DNA of 64,000 nucleotides. Source: Neolewinella persica DSM 23188 (lineage in GTDB: Bacteria; Bacteroidota; Bacteroidia; Chitinophagales; Saprospiraceae). This document shows positions 9,519 to 19,057 of this stretch, piece by piece. The position numbers and the translations under genes are program-made. The stretch spans positions 32,642-96,641 of the forward strand of contig NZ_KB890437.1 of NCBI RefSeq assembly GCF_000373105.1, given 5' to 3'. Each line of letters begins with the position of its first letter. Positions within the stretch are counted from its first letter, which is position 1. Below the pieces are notes generated by a model. That model saw only the letters and a list, made by a program, of their open reading frames with translations, was not told the DNA's origin and searched no databases.

Positions 9519-9650
9519 TTATGCGTTACTCGAAGCCTTCCCGAGCGCTTGTTGCAGCTTAATGCATAGCTTAAAGTGTTTCTCATCAATAATGATGTTA
9601 CAGGGATTAGTAAATACTGCTCTGTATTGGCCATCTTCCAAGAGAAGCAT
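9519..9650 (-). CDS. Small ORF, possible gene remnant
   Basis: A 43-codon frame (MLLLEDGQYRAVFTNP..., ending KASSNA) between the MITE and the outer IS. The composition looks protein-like, but I do not recognise it and no ribosome-binding site stands out. It may be the tail of a gene broken by the neighbouring insertions. Confidence 0.25.
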   Translation of the reverse strand: MLLLEDGQYRAVFTNPCNIIIDEKHFKLCIKLQQALGKASSNA

Positions 9651-9903
9651 GAGCCTACTACAGATTTAATAGTTGTTCTATTGGTTATATACACTCATGA
9701 GGGCCCCTGTAAATATTTATAAGGAGTCTTTATCATAGGGTGTGTAATCTGATATGAGATCTGTCCGCCTTTTTCTACACCTTAAAAAGCGTGCCCACCC
9801 TTCGTAGTTTTGAGGTGTGAAACAAAAAAGCTCTTCCGCGGGGAGTGTTCAATAACCTGTGTCTAGGTTAGATAATAGTAAAGCGAAGCTTTACAGCCCG
9901 CAG

Positions 9904-9966
9904 GGCGCGCAGCGTCCCCGGCTCCTTCCGGCCTACGGCCTCCAGGAGCCGGGGACGCTGCGCGCC
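9904..9966 (-). terminator. Long GC-rich hairpin at the 3' side of the IS256 transposase gene
   Basis: Arms 9904-9925 and 9945-9966 pair perfectly over 22 bp, with a smaller GGCC-tac-GGCC palindrome in the loop. It lies 7 bp after the transposase stop codon, inside the element. It can act as a transcription terminator or block read-through from flanking DNA. There is no clear T-run. Confidence 0.65.
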
Positions 9967-9972
9967 GCCCAC

Positions 9973-11208
9973 CTAGCGTCTTAGGTACTTGGTATATTCT
10001 TCTCCGTATTCCTCCATCAGCTCCCGTTGGACGGCTGCGAAGTTACGGACCGTCTTTGCCCAAGCTGTCTTAGTCGCTTGGAGCGTCAGGTAGACTTGGA
10101 TCATTAATGACTTAGTCGACGGCCAACTGCCTTTGGTCTTAGTCGCTTTGCGTAAATGACGGTTTACATTTTCTAGCGCGTTGGTGGTGTAAATTAGCCG
10201 GCGCATTTCTGGTCCGAAGTTCATGAAAACCATCAACTCTGTCCAGTCTTTTCGCCACAAGCGAACTACATGAGGGTACTTCTGCCATTTCTCTTCAAAG
10301 GCCTTAAGGGCTTCTACCGCCCCGTCCTCATCAATAGCCGTGTATACCGTCCGTAGGTCTTTACAGACTTTACGACGATCCTTAAAATCTACGCCGACTA
10401 CGGAGTTACGCACCTTGTGGACAATGCAGCGCTGGAAGCGACTAGCTGGAAAATAGGTGCCTACTGCGTCGACTAAGCCTGGCAGGCCGTCAGCAACAAA
10501 GACTTTAATATCCTCCGCTCCGCGCTCCTTAAGATCGGCCAGGAGCACTGACCACTGGGAGGTGCTCTCTGCGCCACGTCCAGTATGCATGCTCAAAATG
10601 TCTCGATGACCATCAACATCCACACCATAGAAAAGGTAGGTCGCTACGCTGGTAGACTTACCTTCAAGTCGAATGTTAAAGTGAATGGCGTCCATGAAAA
10701 CGGCCACATAACAAGGTTGAAGAGCGCGTTTCTGCCAAGCCTGAACATCGTCCCAAACCTCGTTGACAATGCCCGTAATCGAAGCAGGGCTGATAACATG
10801 GCCAAACATTTCATGTAGGTGGTTCGAGATGTCTTGGTACGAGTTGCCGCGAGCATATAAGGATAGGATCTGCTGGCTCATATTCGGTGCCAAATCGTGC
10901 TGCCACTTGCCGACGATTGCTGAGTCATAGGTGCCTGTTCGATCTCGAGAGGGCTCAATTTTAGTCGGGCCGAAGTCGGTATTAATTGATTTGTTCGCCT
11001 TACCCTTACGCTTGTTCGGCCGAGCATCCAAGCGTTCTGCTTCTAACTTTAGGTGCTCCCCAAGTTCAGCGGACATCGATTTCTCGATCACATGCTTTAT
11101 CAACTCGGTGAGTACGCCCTCAGTGCCACTAAGGGGTTTGCCTGACATGAGCCCAGCGATAATGTCGGACTCGAAGTCCGCGAATACTTTGTCTTTTTTA
11201 CTTGCCAT
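9973..11208 (-). CDS. IS256-family (mutator-type) transposase
   Basis: A 411-aa transposase of the usual length for the family. The DDE residues lie in VAVFMDAIHFNIR (first Asp), IKVFVADGLPGL (second Asp) and the C-terminal IYTTNALENVNRHLRK (Glu), the classical IS256 signature. FQRCIVHKVRN is the conserved CxxH insertion region. It is the only gene of the intact element at 9841-11256 and should be functional. Confidence 0.95.
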   Translation of the reverse strand: MASKKDKVFADFESDIIAGLMSGKPLSGTEGVLTELIKHVIEKSMSAELGEHLKLEAERLDARPNKRKGKANKSINTDFGPTKIEPSRDRTGTYDSAIVGKWQHDLAPNMSQQILSLYARGNSYQDISNHLHEMFGHVISPASITGIVNEVWDDVQAWQKRALQPCYVAVFMDAIHFNIRLEGKSTSVATYLFYGVDVDGHRDILSMHTGRGAESTSQWSVLLADLKERGAEDIKVFVADGLPGLVDAVGTYFPASRFQRCIVHKVRNSVVGVDFKDRRKVCKDLRTVYTAIDEDGAVEALKAFEEKWQKYPHVVRLWRKDWTELMVFMNFGPEMRRLIYTTNALENVNRHLRKATKTKGSWPSTKSLMIQVYLTLQATKTAWAKTVRNFAAVQRELMEEYGEEYTKYLRR

Positions 11209-12691
11209 GATTCAATATCTGTGTTTTATGGCAGACACACATTTTTGAACACCCTCCTTCCGCGTGGGCACAACTCAAAGCTACAACACGTCGACTACAT
11301 GACACGTCAAAAAAACGTACTCGTCGTCGGCGTAAGCTCCAAGACCAGCTTCGTTACCGTGACCAACTCATTACTCGGCTCCGGGCGGAGAACACCGAAT
11401 TACGGGCACGCCTTGATCCAACCCCAGTGTTTAATTGCACTTACCCAGCCCAGATGATGACCTTAGCGGTTTTCATTGTAATCAACGGCGGATCACTACG
11501 GTGTGCTGCGGCTACGGCTGGCTTTTTTGCAGAACTAATGGGATGGCCCTTCAAAGCACCTGCTTTCAAAACCGTCAGCAACTGGGTAGAACGTTGCGGA
11601 CTTCACGCTTTACAACTCACCAAATCGCTCCAGGGAGAATACGTTGCCATTATTGATGCCAGCATCCAGAACGGCAAGGAACAGCTAATGCTTTTGCTAG
11701 GCGTTGAAGCCGAGCGCGCCGCCCGCCTGGATCGCCCGCTGCGCGTGGCCGACATGAAGGTGCTCGGCATGGAAGTCCAGTCATCATGGAATGGTGATGA
11801 GGTGGCTGCATTTATCAGCCGCTCGATGGCCGAGCGTCCCGGTATCAGTTTACGATATGTCATCTGTGATCGGGGCTCCAATTTATTGGCTGCGCTAAGT
11901 AAGCTGGCTCTACCAGTAGTCAGTGACTGTAGCCATGTGATGATGAACATGGTCAAGAAACTGTTCAAGGATGATGCGGCGCTAAGCAAGCTTAAGGCTA
12001 GCGTCGGCTTGCTACGCCAACAATTAACAATGACGGACAATGCCTTCGCTTTACCGGCTACGCTGCGGGACAAGGACCGCTTCGGACGGATCTTCTTCTT
12101 GGTGAAATGGATGGAGCGAATTGATGACTACGGTACGGCACTCAACTCTGAACTGCGCGCTCGCTTGAATGCCGGACGCAACCGTTGGTTAGATTTACGG
12201 CTACGTCAGGTACAGCGACTCATGGTAATTACAGCCACTCGACTTAAATGCGAAGGGCTTAGTCAAGCCAGCCGTGATGGATGGATAAACGATGTGCTTG
12301 CCTACCTTCAAACGCAGCCACGACTAACCCAGCAAGCAAGAAGCTTTATCACCGGCATAATGAATTATTTTAACGACCATGCCGACTTTTACGCTAACTG
12401 GGTCCGGATACAGTGCTGTTCGGATATCATTGAGAGCATCTTCGGACGTTACAAGAACAAGGGCGGCATGAAAGCCATCTCCGCTGACGTGTTATCCATT
12501 GCCATGTACAACCGCAAGATATCCGTCGACTTCGTATAGCAAGCCATAGGCCAAGTCACCGGGCCGCAACTCGACGAGTGGCGGTGTCAAAACGTGTGCC
12601 ACAACCGTTATGGAATCCGAAAACGCATGGAACGAGAGCTTAGAGAAAGCGCCGGAGGCTAATGAAATCAGATTAGACACCCTAGTCTTTA

Positions 12692-13399
12692 TCACCCCCG
12701 AAACAAGCCATAAACAACCTTTCCCAAATAAGCCCCGAGCCCACTTTCCACCAGCGCTAAAGATGCCGTGAATTGAGTAAAGGTAATGTTGCCAGGACCC
12801 CGGATATTAAGTAAAAGTAGTAGTGCTAGAGTATAGAGCATACAAAGCAAGTAAGTCAATCGAGCAAAGCTCTTATTTACTCGGGCATCACCTGGCAGTA
12901 GGATGCTCCTATGATGGGTAGCATCCTGAATCATCAACGTGAGGTGAGCAGAAAAAAGTGGAACCAAGATACCCAGGCTGGCGATGAATTGATCATTACT
13001 AAAGCTTCCTGTACTCCATAGGATCGCGGCGAAGGTGATCACTGTACCCTTTCCGATTAATAGGAACCAGAACAACCGTTTTTTCAGCGTGTCTTCAGCT
13101 ACACCCTCAGGTTTGGCCTCGGCGGCAGACAGTGCCGCAGCATCGGGTAGTTGATCGATGAGCGTGAGCAGGTTCAAGCTGAGCTCGTTACGCTTGCGGG
13201 CCAGGGCTGCCGGGTCGGTTGCTCCCGCAATCTGTTGTTCCTGGTAGCTGGTGAGTTGGCCAGAGTGGTTCAACACCAAGGTACGATAGTCGCCGTAGGC
13301 GTCACTAGCGGTAGCGCTCCGGAGTTTTTTACTGGAGGCTTCTAGGCGGTTGGCAGCGACCAGGCGTCGGAGTTCATTTTTGAAATCTTCCTGTTCCAT
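12692..13399 (-). CDS. EAD-four-helix membrane protein (probable pore or membrane effector)
   Basis: A 235-aa protein. Residues 1-90 match the pattern of an effector-associated domain (EAD11-like from memory: RLVAANRLEASSKKL, then NELSLNLLTLIDQLP). Residues 108-230 contain four hydrophobic helices (LFWFLLIGKGTVITFAAILW, FIASLGILVPLFSAHLTLMI, LTYLLCMLYTLALLLLL, and a final one). An EAD joined to a small membrane domain fits an effector that disrupts the membrane once recruited. Its start overlaps the stop of a broken upstream gene (TAATG), so it was the second gene of an operon. The older IS inserted exactly at its stop codon. Confidence 0.6.
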   Translation of the reverse strand: MEQEDFKNELRRLVAANRLEASSKKLRSATASDAYGDYRTLVLNHSGQLTSYQEQQIAGATDPAALARKRNELSLNLLTLIDQLPDAAALSAAEAKPEGVAEDTLKKRLFWFLLIGKGTVITFAAILWSTGSFSNDQFIASLGILVPLFSAHLTLMIQDATHHRSILLPGDARVNKSFARLTYLLCMLYTLALLLLLNIRGPGNITFTQFTASLALVESGLGAYLGKVVYGLFRG

Positions 13400-13565
13400 T
13401 ATTTACAGTTTCGAAGGATTCTCGTAAGTTCAACTGTGAAAGTTTCGATGTACTTTTTGATTGTATAATCGTAATCCAGTTCCATGCTGAGATAACCTCC
13501 TCGTTGGACGTTGGCATAAAGGCCAGAGCCTACCTTCCCGTCAATATCCCCAGTGATAATTATTC
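13399..13565 (-). pseudogene. C-terminal remnant of a gene truncated by the IS1-family element
   Basis: About 55 codons (IIITGDIDGKVGSGLYANV... ending ILRNCK) remain in frame before a stop that overlaps the ATG of the EAD-membrane gene. The 5' part is gone; the frame runs upstream only into IS sequence. I do not recognise the family. Operon coupling suggests a partner of the membrane protein. Confidence 0.5.
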
Positions 13566-14385
13566 GGCGGTGTATCAAAAGTAAAGTTAGATGATGTTTA
13601 GTCACGAAAAGCAGTCGGGCAGAATTGCTGTTTTCGAAGTGACTAAACAAAAAAAACATGCTCATCTGCCCGCGCTGCCAGAGTGGCAATGTAATCCTAA
13701 ATGGGAGGATTCACAATGGCAAACAGAATCATAAGTGTAAAGACTGCAGCCGGCAGTTTGTATTGAACAACAAGCACATCATTCGTGAAGAGATCAGGAT
13801 GCTAATTGGCAATGCTTTGCTGGAGAGAAACAGCCTTAGAGCAATCTGTCGCATTTTCGGCGTCAATCTCACCTGGTTGCAGGGATTTACTCATTCGCTT
13901 TGGGAACAGCTTCCGGATGATCTCGGCTTGAGTAAAAAGATGATCAAGAAAATCAAGAAGATGCAAGTCTTTGGTTTACAAGCAGATGAGATGTGGTCAT
14001 TTGTGGGCAGAAAGGCTTACAAAAGATAGATTTGGATTGTCTTCAACCCCATCTATAGAGTGGTAGTAGCCTATCACATTGGGGATCGATCAGATAAATC
14101 GGCCCGAGCACTGTACGAGAAGATTCTTGCCCTGTTAAGTCTTGCCGCTTCGAGACCGACGATTGGGACAGCTACAAGAAAATATTTGATGAAGACAAGC
14201 ATCGTATTGGTAAAGCTTATACGTACTTCATCGACGTGCTTAATGCAACCATCAGGGCTCGGTGTAGCCGATTGGTACGAAAGGCGCTTTCATTCTCCAA
14301 AGAAGAGAAGTGGCACAACCTGGCAATTGGATATCTCTTGTGGCAATTGAATCTCACCCGCCAACCTTACTTTTGATACACCGCC
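13566..14385 (+). mobile_element. Degenerate IS1-family insertion sequence (about 820 bp)
   Basis: The ends are perfect 19-bp inverted repeats GGCGGTGTATCAAAAGTAA (13566-13584 and reverse complement at 14367-14385). The length and the InsA/InsB-like coding content fit IS1. No target duplication is visible, so the flanks may have been rearranged after insertion. Confidence 0.85.
13658..14376 (+). pseudogene. IS1-family transposase with an in-frame stop and a frameshift
   Basis: The N-terminus carries a zinc-finger (CPRCQSGNVI... HKCKDCSRQF) and HTH as in InsA. The InsB-like catalytic part begins at LQADEMWSFVGRK. Translation stops at TAG 14027-14029 (after RKAYKR), continues in the same frame as IWIVFNPIYRVVVAYHIGDRS, and then shifts frame near 14140 to DDWDSYKKIFDEDKHR, ending NLTRQPYF at 14376. 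Two lesions make it non-functional unless recoded. Confidence 0.85.
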
Positions 14386-14441
14386 CAATATCGAATCTCT
14401 AATTTAGAATCGATTTAACCGGTGCTTCGGCTCGTCGCTAA

Positions 14442-16277
14442 CTACCTATTACTGCGAGCAACACGGAAGCCAACATTAACTAAGTCCATCGTTGGCTCTA
14501 GTGTGGAACGTTGAGCTGTACGGCATATATTCCAAGGATAGTCCCAATTTATGCCACGAATTATCCGACTAGTTCCAGTATCGGGACCTGTAGGGTTATT
14601 GGTAGCTGATTCTAGATAATAATCCTTTGAATACCAATCCCAACACCATTCTCCTAAGTTACCAGCCATACCAGAAAGACCAAAAAGACCTTGCGGAAAT
14701 TTCCCTTCTGGTGAAGCTCTGCCATAAATGTCGATATACTTGATCATAAAAACTTCCCCGTATTCGTATTTTCCAGTTTTGTAATCGTATAAATATTTAT
14801 ATTCATTTCCCCATGCGTACAAGTAGTCCTTCCCACCGCTACGTGCCGCGTACTCCCACTCGGCCTCCGTTGGTAAGCGATATCCATTAGCCAGCCAATC
14901 GGCCACAACCTGATTATCTACTAACTTATAAACTTTTTCCAAACCCGACACTTGACTTAACCAATTACAGTACTGTATAGCATCGTTCCAGCTAATGTTT
15001 ATTACAGGGTAAACTATTTCGCTTTCTTTTAATACCTCGAGAGTTTTGTAGCCTAATAGTTTATGCGGGTAAATTCTCCTCCGCTTATTCTTTACATTTT
15101 TTCGCCCTCTCTTAATTCGCTCCTCATCAATAACGTATTGTGTAGCCTCAATAAATTCTCCAAATTGCGTTACAGAGACTTCTGTACGGGCCAAGTAGAA
15201 ATCCGAAAGTGTAACCATATGCACCGGTTTTTCGTCATCTTTCTCAATATCATCTTCTATCGTATCCCCCATCTGGAAAGTACCACCAGGAATGAATACC
15301 ATAAATTCTGGTACCTTCATGGTACCTGTGGGTAGATTCGGTTCGGAACCTAGTTTTTGCAATGCAGCTTGGGCCTGCTTAAGATAGTACCCATTAGGGA
15401 AATTGGCAATGTAATGCTGATAAGCAGCTAAGTTGTTTTGCCGCTCGGCAGATTCCCAAGTTTTTTCTTCTATCGAGCGAGACGGCGTGACCAGCGTTTT
15501 TCGAAAAAAGAGGAAACTGGAAGCTGGCTGATCGCTCCCAAACGCTCCACCCCTAGGTGTCGGGGTTGCTAGATTAAGGTAATTCCCTAACAAGTCATCG
15601 TAGGTGAGGTAGCCTATTTGAGATCGGTGGCTTCGCAGGGCCAGGAGAAATTTTCGGGACAAATTAGAGTTATCTGGTGTTACGTCACCCTGGGTACTTG
15701 AAGTAATAAATAGGCGCGCACGGTAGGCTTCGTGGTTTAGGAGTAGTTCCCCGTCTGTCATATCTGTTCCTGGTCGCATAAATAAGCGATCGTCCTTATC
15801 GAATTCAGGGTCAAAATTTCCAGCGTGGCAGGCGTCAACGGTTACCAAAATATGCTGGCAGTTGAATTTGTCGATAATATAGCGGAGATAGTTATAGTCC
15901 AAGCCGGTGCGGTGCAACATATTAGGGTTTACGTCACTGGGCATAAAGTAGCCCTGCCTCCCTTGCTTAGCACCGTGTCCAGTAAAGAAGATGAGGAGTT
16001 GGCCTTTTGGGTCGAAGGATCCGTTGGCAAAATTTGCTCTGTATTCGGTTAGTTTTTGCTCGATGGCGTTCAAACTAGGGTTTTCGATGACTTCAGTTTT
16101 AAAGTCGTATTGCTCGCTTAATTCTTGCGCTATATTCTTAGCATTCTGGATCGGATTGCGCAAATCTGTCAGACTTTGGTAGGTGTTGACGGCAAAGAAT
16201 AGTGCGTAGTCTTTAGCAGAGAGGGTAGAGACTGCGAGAACAGTAATACATAGTAGAAGTAAGCGGAATATCGTCAT
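14442..16277 (-). CDS. Secreted caspase-like (C14) peptidase fused to FGE-sulfatase domain
   Basis: A 611-aa protein. Residues 1-21 are a signal peptide. Residues 22-250 form a metacaspase/C14 fold with His101 in IFFTGHGAK and Cys150 in VTVDACHAGNF, so the dyad is intact. From about 320 to the end lies an FGE/SUMF1-like domain (FIPGGTFQMGD, YRLPTEAEWEYAAR, GNLGEWCWDWY, SRIIRGINW, NVGFRVAR). Such fusions are frequent in Bacteroidota. The FGE part usually serves as a C-type-lectin-like binding or formylglycine-forming domain. Remnants of similar genes lie upstream (16465-17225), so a tandem family once existed here. Role in periplasm or at the surface is inferred. Confidence 0.88.
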   Translation of the reverse strand: MTIFRLLLLCITVLAVSTLSAKDYALFFAVNTYQSLTDLRNPIQNAKNIAQELSEQYDFKTEVIENPSLNAIEQKLTEYRANFANGSFDPKGQLLIFFTGHGAKQGRQGYFMPSDVNPNMLHRTGLDYNYLRYIIDKFNCQHILVTVDACHAGNFDPEFDKDDRLFMRPGTDMTDGELLLNHEAYRARLFITSSTQGDVTPDNSNLSRKFLLALRSHRSQIGYLTYDDLLGNYLNLATPTPRGGAFGSDQPASSFLFFRKTLVTPSRSIEEKTWESAERQNNLAAYQHYIANFPNGYYLKQAQAALQKLGSEPNLPTGTMKVPEFMVFIPGGTFQMGDTIEDDIEKDDEKPVHMVTLSDFYLARTEVSVTQFGEFIEATQYVIDEERIKRGRKNVKNKRRRIYPHKLLGYKTLEVLKESEIVYPVINISWNDAIQYCNWLSQVSGLEKVYKLVDNQVVADWLANGYRLPTEAEWEYAARSGGKDYLYAWGNEYKYLYDYKTGKYEYGEVFMIKYIDIYGRASPEGKFPQGLFGLSGMAGNLGEWCWDWYSKDYYLESATNNPTGPDTGTSRIIRGINWDYPWNICRTAQRSTLEPTMDLVNVGFRVARSNR

Positions 16278-16464
16278 TGGTGGAGTATTCTAAAGGCTAA
16301 AATAAGGATAAATATAGAATGAGTTGGTCTTTATCTAACACCTTGAGCTACTCACAAAAATGGATATTATCTTCTGATTAGGCTACTTAATTAGTTTTCA
16401 TCACAGGCCATAAGTTTTACGAACAGTGAGCCCTTCAAAGTTTTATATAACCGTCTAGTGCTGT

Positions 16465-16705
16465 TTAAGCACCAGAGCGGAGGAGGTATTCCTCTAGTTC
16501 TCGATAAATCTCATCTTTGGAAGGGGTGCGAATAATCACCGCCTGGAAGCCGCAAACCTCGTGAAGTTCACGGGCCTTTTTTTTGGTGCTAGTGATCGGG
16601 TTGGAAAGGATTCTGAAACGAGTGTGGTTGAAGTAGTCATCTACTGCGAAATAGGGTATAGTCTTTGCCTACTCCCTCCGTTATTGACTGGATGCTTTCC
16701 GATAA
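16465..16705 (-). pseudogene. N-terminal fragment of a second caspase-like protein, frameshifted
   Basis: Read on the minus strand, one frame gives ITEGVGKDYTLF and the next gives FAVDDYFNHTRFRILSNP, then KKKARELHEVCGFQAVIIR, stopping at 16465. Aligned with the 611-aa protein (KDYALFFAVNTYQ...LRNPI), this is the start of a C14 domain with a one-base shift after KDYTLF. The catalytic half is absent. Confidence 0.6.
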
Positions 16706-16935
16706 AGGCTAATCCCAACAGGCTTAAACGGTAATCATCAGATAGGCTGTACGTATTGTGCAGATTATTGATCCAGAGGTGAAAAATAATGGGTGTACCG
16801 TTAAGTTACATTTGTGGTAGCAAGCCCTTACTGCTTAAAAGTGCTTGGGGACTGGTGCAAGCCTTCTCATTAAATCTTTCTTACACAAATGGTGCGTCTT
16901 CTCATTCATATCTTCTATTTCACATTCTGAACAAG

Positions 16936-17225
16936 TTAATAATTTCTATCCACCCGAAAGCCTAAATCATTACTCCTTTCGTTTGGCGATCGAATCCCGC
17001 GATAAGTGGTACGGCAGTACATCGGAAGATTTGGCCGCCCTCCTCCGCGAATTAATCGACCAGTACCAGTTGATGCACCTTTTGGGCTGATAACTCTACC
17101 CGGCTTATAGGGCTCAAAAAGATCCCAGCACCATTCATTCACATTACCCGTCATATCAGATAAGCCGTAGCCACCCTGCTGAAACCTTCCAACCGGAGCA
17201 GTATAAATAGCTATAAGAATTTCAT
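16936..17225 (-). pseudogene. C-terminal fragment of an FGE-sulfatase-domain protein
   Basis: The frame encodes APVGRFQQGGYGLSDMTGNV, NEWCWDLFEPY, RLIRGGGRPN and DLGFRVDRNY, the C-terminal half of an FGE domain as in the intact neighbour. It is open only back to a stop near 17226, so the N-terminal part is lost. Together with the caspase fragment downstream, it shows decay of a duplicated caspase-FGE gene. Confidence 0.75.
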
Positions 17226-17442
17226 TCGTTTAATTTGTTAAAGTTTTTCGTTCACTCGAAAAAAGGTAATTGATTGGCTTGCGTTTATCCTTATTTGATT
17301 AGTCAAAGTGTTCTTGAGAACCAGGCTGGCTCATTTTTTTGCTTTCCTACCCCATCTCTGCACCTGCGGCCGCTCCGACTTAAACTCCGCCTAGTGATCG
17401 GGGAAAACTTAAAAGCTTAATTAAAACCACTCCCCTACCCCA

Positions 17443-18816
17443 CTACTTCAACCGGCTAATAGCACTCCGCACCTTAGACACCTCCTTCTTCAAATCCGCC
17501 ACCCCGGCAAACTGCTCCGGAAAGCGTTCCTGGACGATCAGCTTGAAGATGGCGCGGAAAGCGGGATTGGCCATGTTCTCGGCGTTGGTGAGGTCTGCCT
17601 TGTAACTGGAGCCCCGGCGCTTCTTGGCGGTCTCGAAGGCGTTCTCCTTGGCATCGGGGTGTTTTTCGAAAACGGCGCGGCAGGCCTCGTCGGTTTTTTC
17701 GCGGAGGGTTTCGTTGAGGCGGGTTTCCAAAGCTCTCATTTCTTCCCGCTTGGCGGCACGTTCCTCGGCTTTCTTTTTGGCGGCCTTTTCTTCCTGGAGT
17801 TTCTTACCCGCAGTATCGACCAGGTCGGAGGTAGAAACCATCTTCTGGAGGTAGCCGCCCACGTTCTTGATCTTATCGCCGGCCTTTAGCTTGTTGAGGG
17901 TATAGGTGATGCCCTGTTGGATTTGAGCTGGCGGATACTGCTGCACCCACTTACGGACGGTGGAAGCCACCACCCACTCCCCTACTTGCTGCAGGAAGCT
18001 GTTGACAAGCCGGTCCTCGTCGTTGGGATCAATGAAGGGAAGTTCGGGGGTGACGTCTTCCAGCTCGATGACTTCGTTCTTGTTCACCATAAAGGTGATG
18101 GCGGTGATCTTACGGCCCGACTTTACCGGCTCAAAGTCGAAGCGGATATCGGTATTATTGTTGATGTGCTTCTGGGCCTTGTTGAGGATCTTCTGCTTGA
18201 AGCTGCCAAATAAGGGATAGAGATCTTTTATCTCCTTAACACCGCTTTCGTCAAAGGTAATTTCAGCGGCGCCGATCATTTCCTTCAATTCCTGGAAATC
18301 GATGGTTTTCTTCTTCCTGAACTCGAAGCTTTTCAGAATTTCATACATCCGGAAAGCGTAGGAGTTGGGAAGGCGGAGGATGTACTTAAGGTCGTAGGAG
18401 GTGTACTCCTTCAACTCCAAGAGGTAGGGTTTAAGTTCTGCGGCGAACTTGACCTTGATGAAAGCGTCAGGCTTACCTTTGATCTTCTTCTTGGTAACCG
18501 TCAGGATGCTGGTGTTTACTTCGTAGACGTCTCCGTTCTCGGTCGTTTCCGGAAAGGTGATGGAGCGGGTACGAAGGGAATCAGCGGCTTCGCGGATGTA
18601 GCGGTAAGCAGACTTATCGGTGTAGAGCTGAAAATCGTCAATAATGTCGCGGGGGTAGATGTGGTATTCCTTATTGTCCTCATCGCTGTGATCGATCATC
18701 ATGATCATCTTGATGAAGATGCGCGTCTCCCACATCGTGAGTTTGTACCTGGCATCGACCAGCAGGTTAGACTTTTGAATTCGACTGTTTGAGGCTCTCT
18801 TGAGATGTTCCGGCAT
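17443..18816 (-). CDS. Rep_3/RepB-family plasmid replication initiator
   Basis: A 457-aa protein. Residues 15-260 fit the two winged-helix domains of the Rep_3 superfamily: RIQKSNLLVDARYKLTMWET at the start, then DKSAYRYIREAADSLRTRSI and YDLKYILRLPNSYAFRMYEIL. The C-terminal 150 residues are charged and coiled-coil (KKKAEERAAKREEMRALE) and extend beyond the usual family length. Upstream lie an inverted-repeat operator and a long array of iterons, the binding sites expected for such an initiator. It should bind the iterons to open the origin as a monomer and repress its own promoter as a dimer. Confidence 0.92.
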   Translation of the reverse strand: MPEHLKRASNSRIQKSNLLVDARYKLTMWETRIFIKMIMMIDHSDEDNKEYHIYPRDIIDDFQLYTDKSAYRYIREAADSLRTRSITFPETTENGDVYEVNTSILTVTKKKIKGKPDAFIKVKFAAELKPYLLELKEYTSYDLKYILRLPNSYAFRMYEILKSFEFRKKKTIDFQELKEMIGAAEITFDESGVKEIKDLYPLFGSFKQKILNKAQKHINNNTDIRFDFEPVKSGRKITAITFMVNKNEVIELEDVTPELPFIDPNDEDRLVNSFLQQVGEWVVASTVRKWVQQYPPAQIQQGITYTLNKLKAGDKIKNVGGYLQKMVSTSDLVDTAGKKLQEEKAAKKKAEERAAKREEMRALETRLNETLREKTDEACRAVFEKHPDAKENAFETAKKRRGSSYKADLTNAENMANPAFRAIFKLIVQERFPEQFAGVADLKKEVSKVRSAISRLK

Positions 18817-18873
18817 AACGGTTATGTTTACAGGGCGGTGAATGAAAAGCTTCCGAAGTTACACCGCTCCTAA

Positions 18874-18901
18874 CTATACCCAAAGTTAAAGGTAGGTATA
18901 G
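18874..18901. promoter_or_regulatory. Probable autoregulatory operator of the rep gene
   Basis: CTATACC (18874-18880) and GGTATAG (18895-18901) form an inverted repeat 58 bp upstream of the rep start. The arms equal the GGTATAG end of the iterons. In iteron plasmids, an inverted half-iteron upstream of rep binds Rep dimers and represses transcription. Confidence 0.6.
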
Positions 18902-19057
18902 TAAGGGCGACTTATCCTGATTTTAGAGAGTAATTTGCCTTCAAGGGTGAACTATATCCGATTCCTACCTTACTATACCCAAATCCTACCGTTTTAGGGT
19001 AAAAGTGATGTGTCCTCCAATTCTAGCGCGGCTATAATGGGTTCTGAGGCGGCTCAA

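Larger units (their letters stand above)
9841..11256 (-). mobile_element. Intact IS256-family insertion sequence (1416 bp)
   Basis: The terminal inverted repeats are GGGAGTGTTCAATAACCTGT... (left, 9841-9864) and the reverse complement of 11233-11256 (GAGGGTGTTCAAAAATGTGT...). A perfect 8-bp target duplication CTTCCGCG flanks it (9833-9840 and 11257-11264), as expected for IS256. It carries one full transposase gene and appears recent because both duplication and gene are intact. It landed in codon 8 of the transposase gene of the surrounding older IS. Confidence 0.93.
9817..12539 (+). pseudogene. Transposase of the older IS, split by IS256 insertion after codon 8
   Basis: Joining 9817-9840 to 11265-12539 restores one frame: a GTG start, then MKQKSSSAWAQLKATTRRLH, a basic coiled-coil (QLITRLRAENTELRARL), and on to the stop at 12539, about 432 aa. 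An in-frame TGA at 9811 precedes the start. Candidate acidic catalytic residues are in YVAIIDASIQNG, RYVICDRGSN and CSDIIESIFGRYKN. I do not recognise the family. The larger part could restart at GTG 11427 (370 aa) but would lack the N-terminal helix region, so the gene is scored as broken. Confidence 0.85.
9736..12684. mobile_element. Older insertion sequence, interrupted by a nested IS256-family element
   Basis: The left terminal repeat is TAGGGTGTGTAATCTGAT (9736-9753). The right end (12667-12684), reverse-complemented, is TAGGGTGTCTAATCTGAT, one mismatch in 18. Both sides carry the 10-bp target duplication GTCTTTATCA (9726-9735 and 12685-12694). Removing the inner IS256 element and one copy of its 8-bp duplication gives an original element of about 1525 bp with one plus-strand transposase gene. 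A 10-bp duplication fits IS4-like families, but I could not assign the family. The right duplication covers the stop codon of the gene ending at 12692, which stays intact. Confidence 0.9.

Noticed and set aside
13566..13689. N-terminal part of a 96-codon minus-strand ORF entering the IS1 element
   Set aside because: Only the codons outside the element (13399-13565) belong to the old gene; the rest is read from IS sequence.
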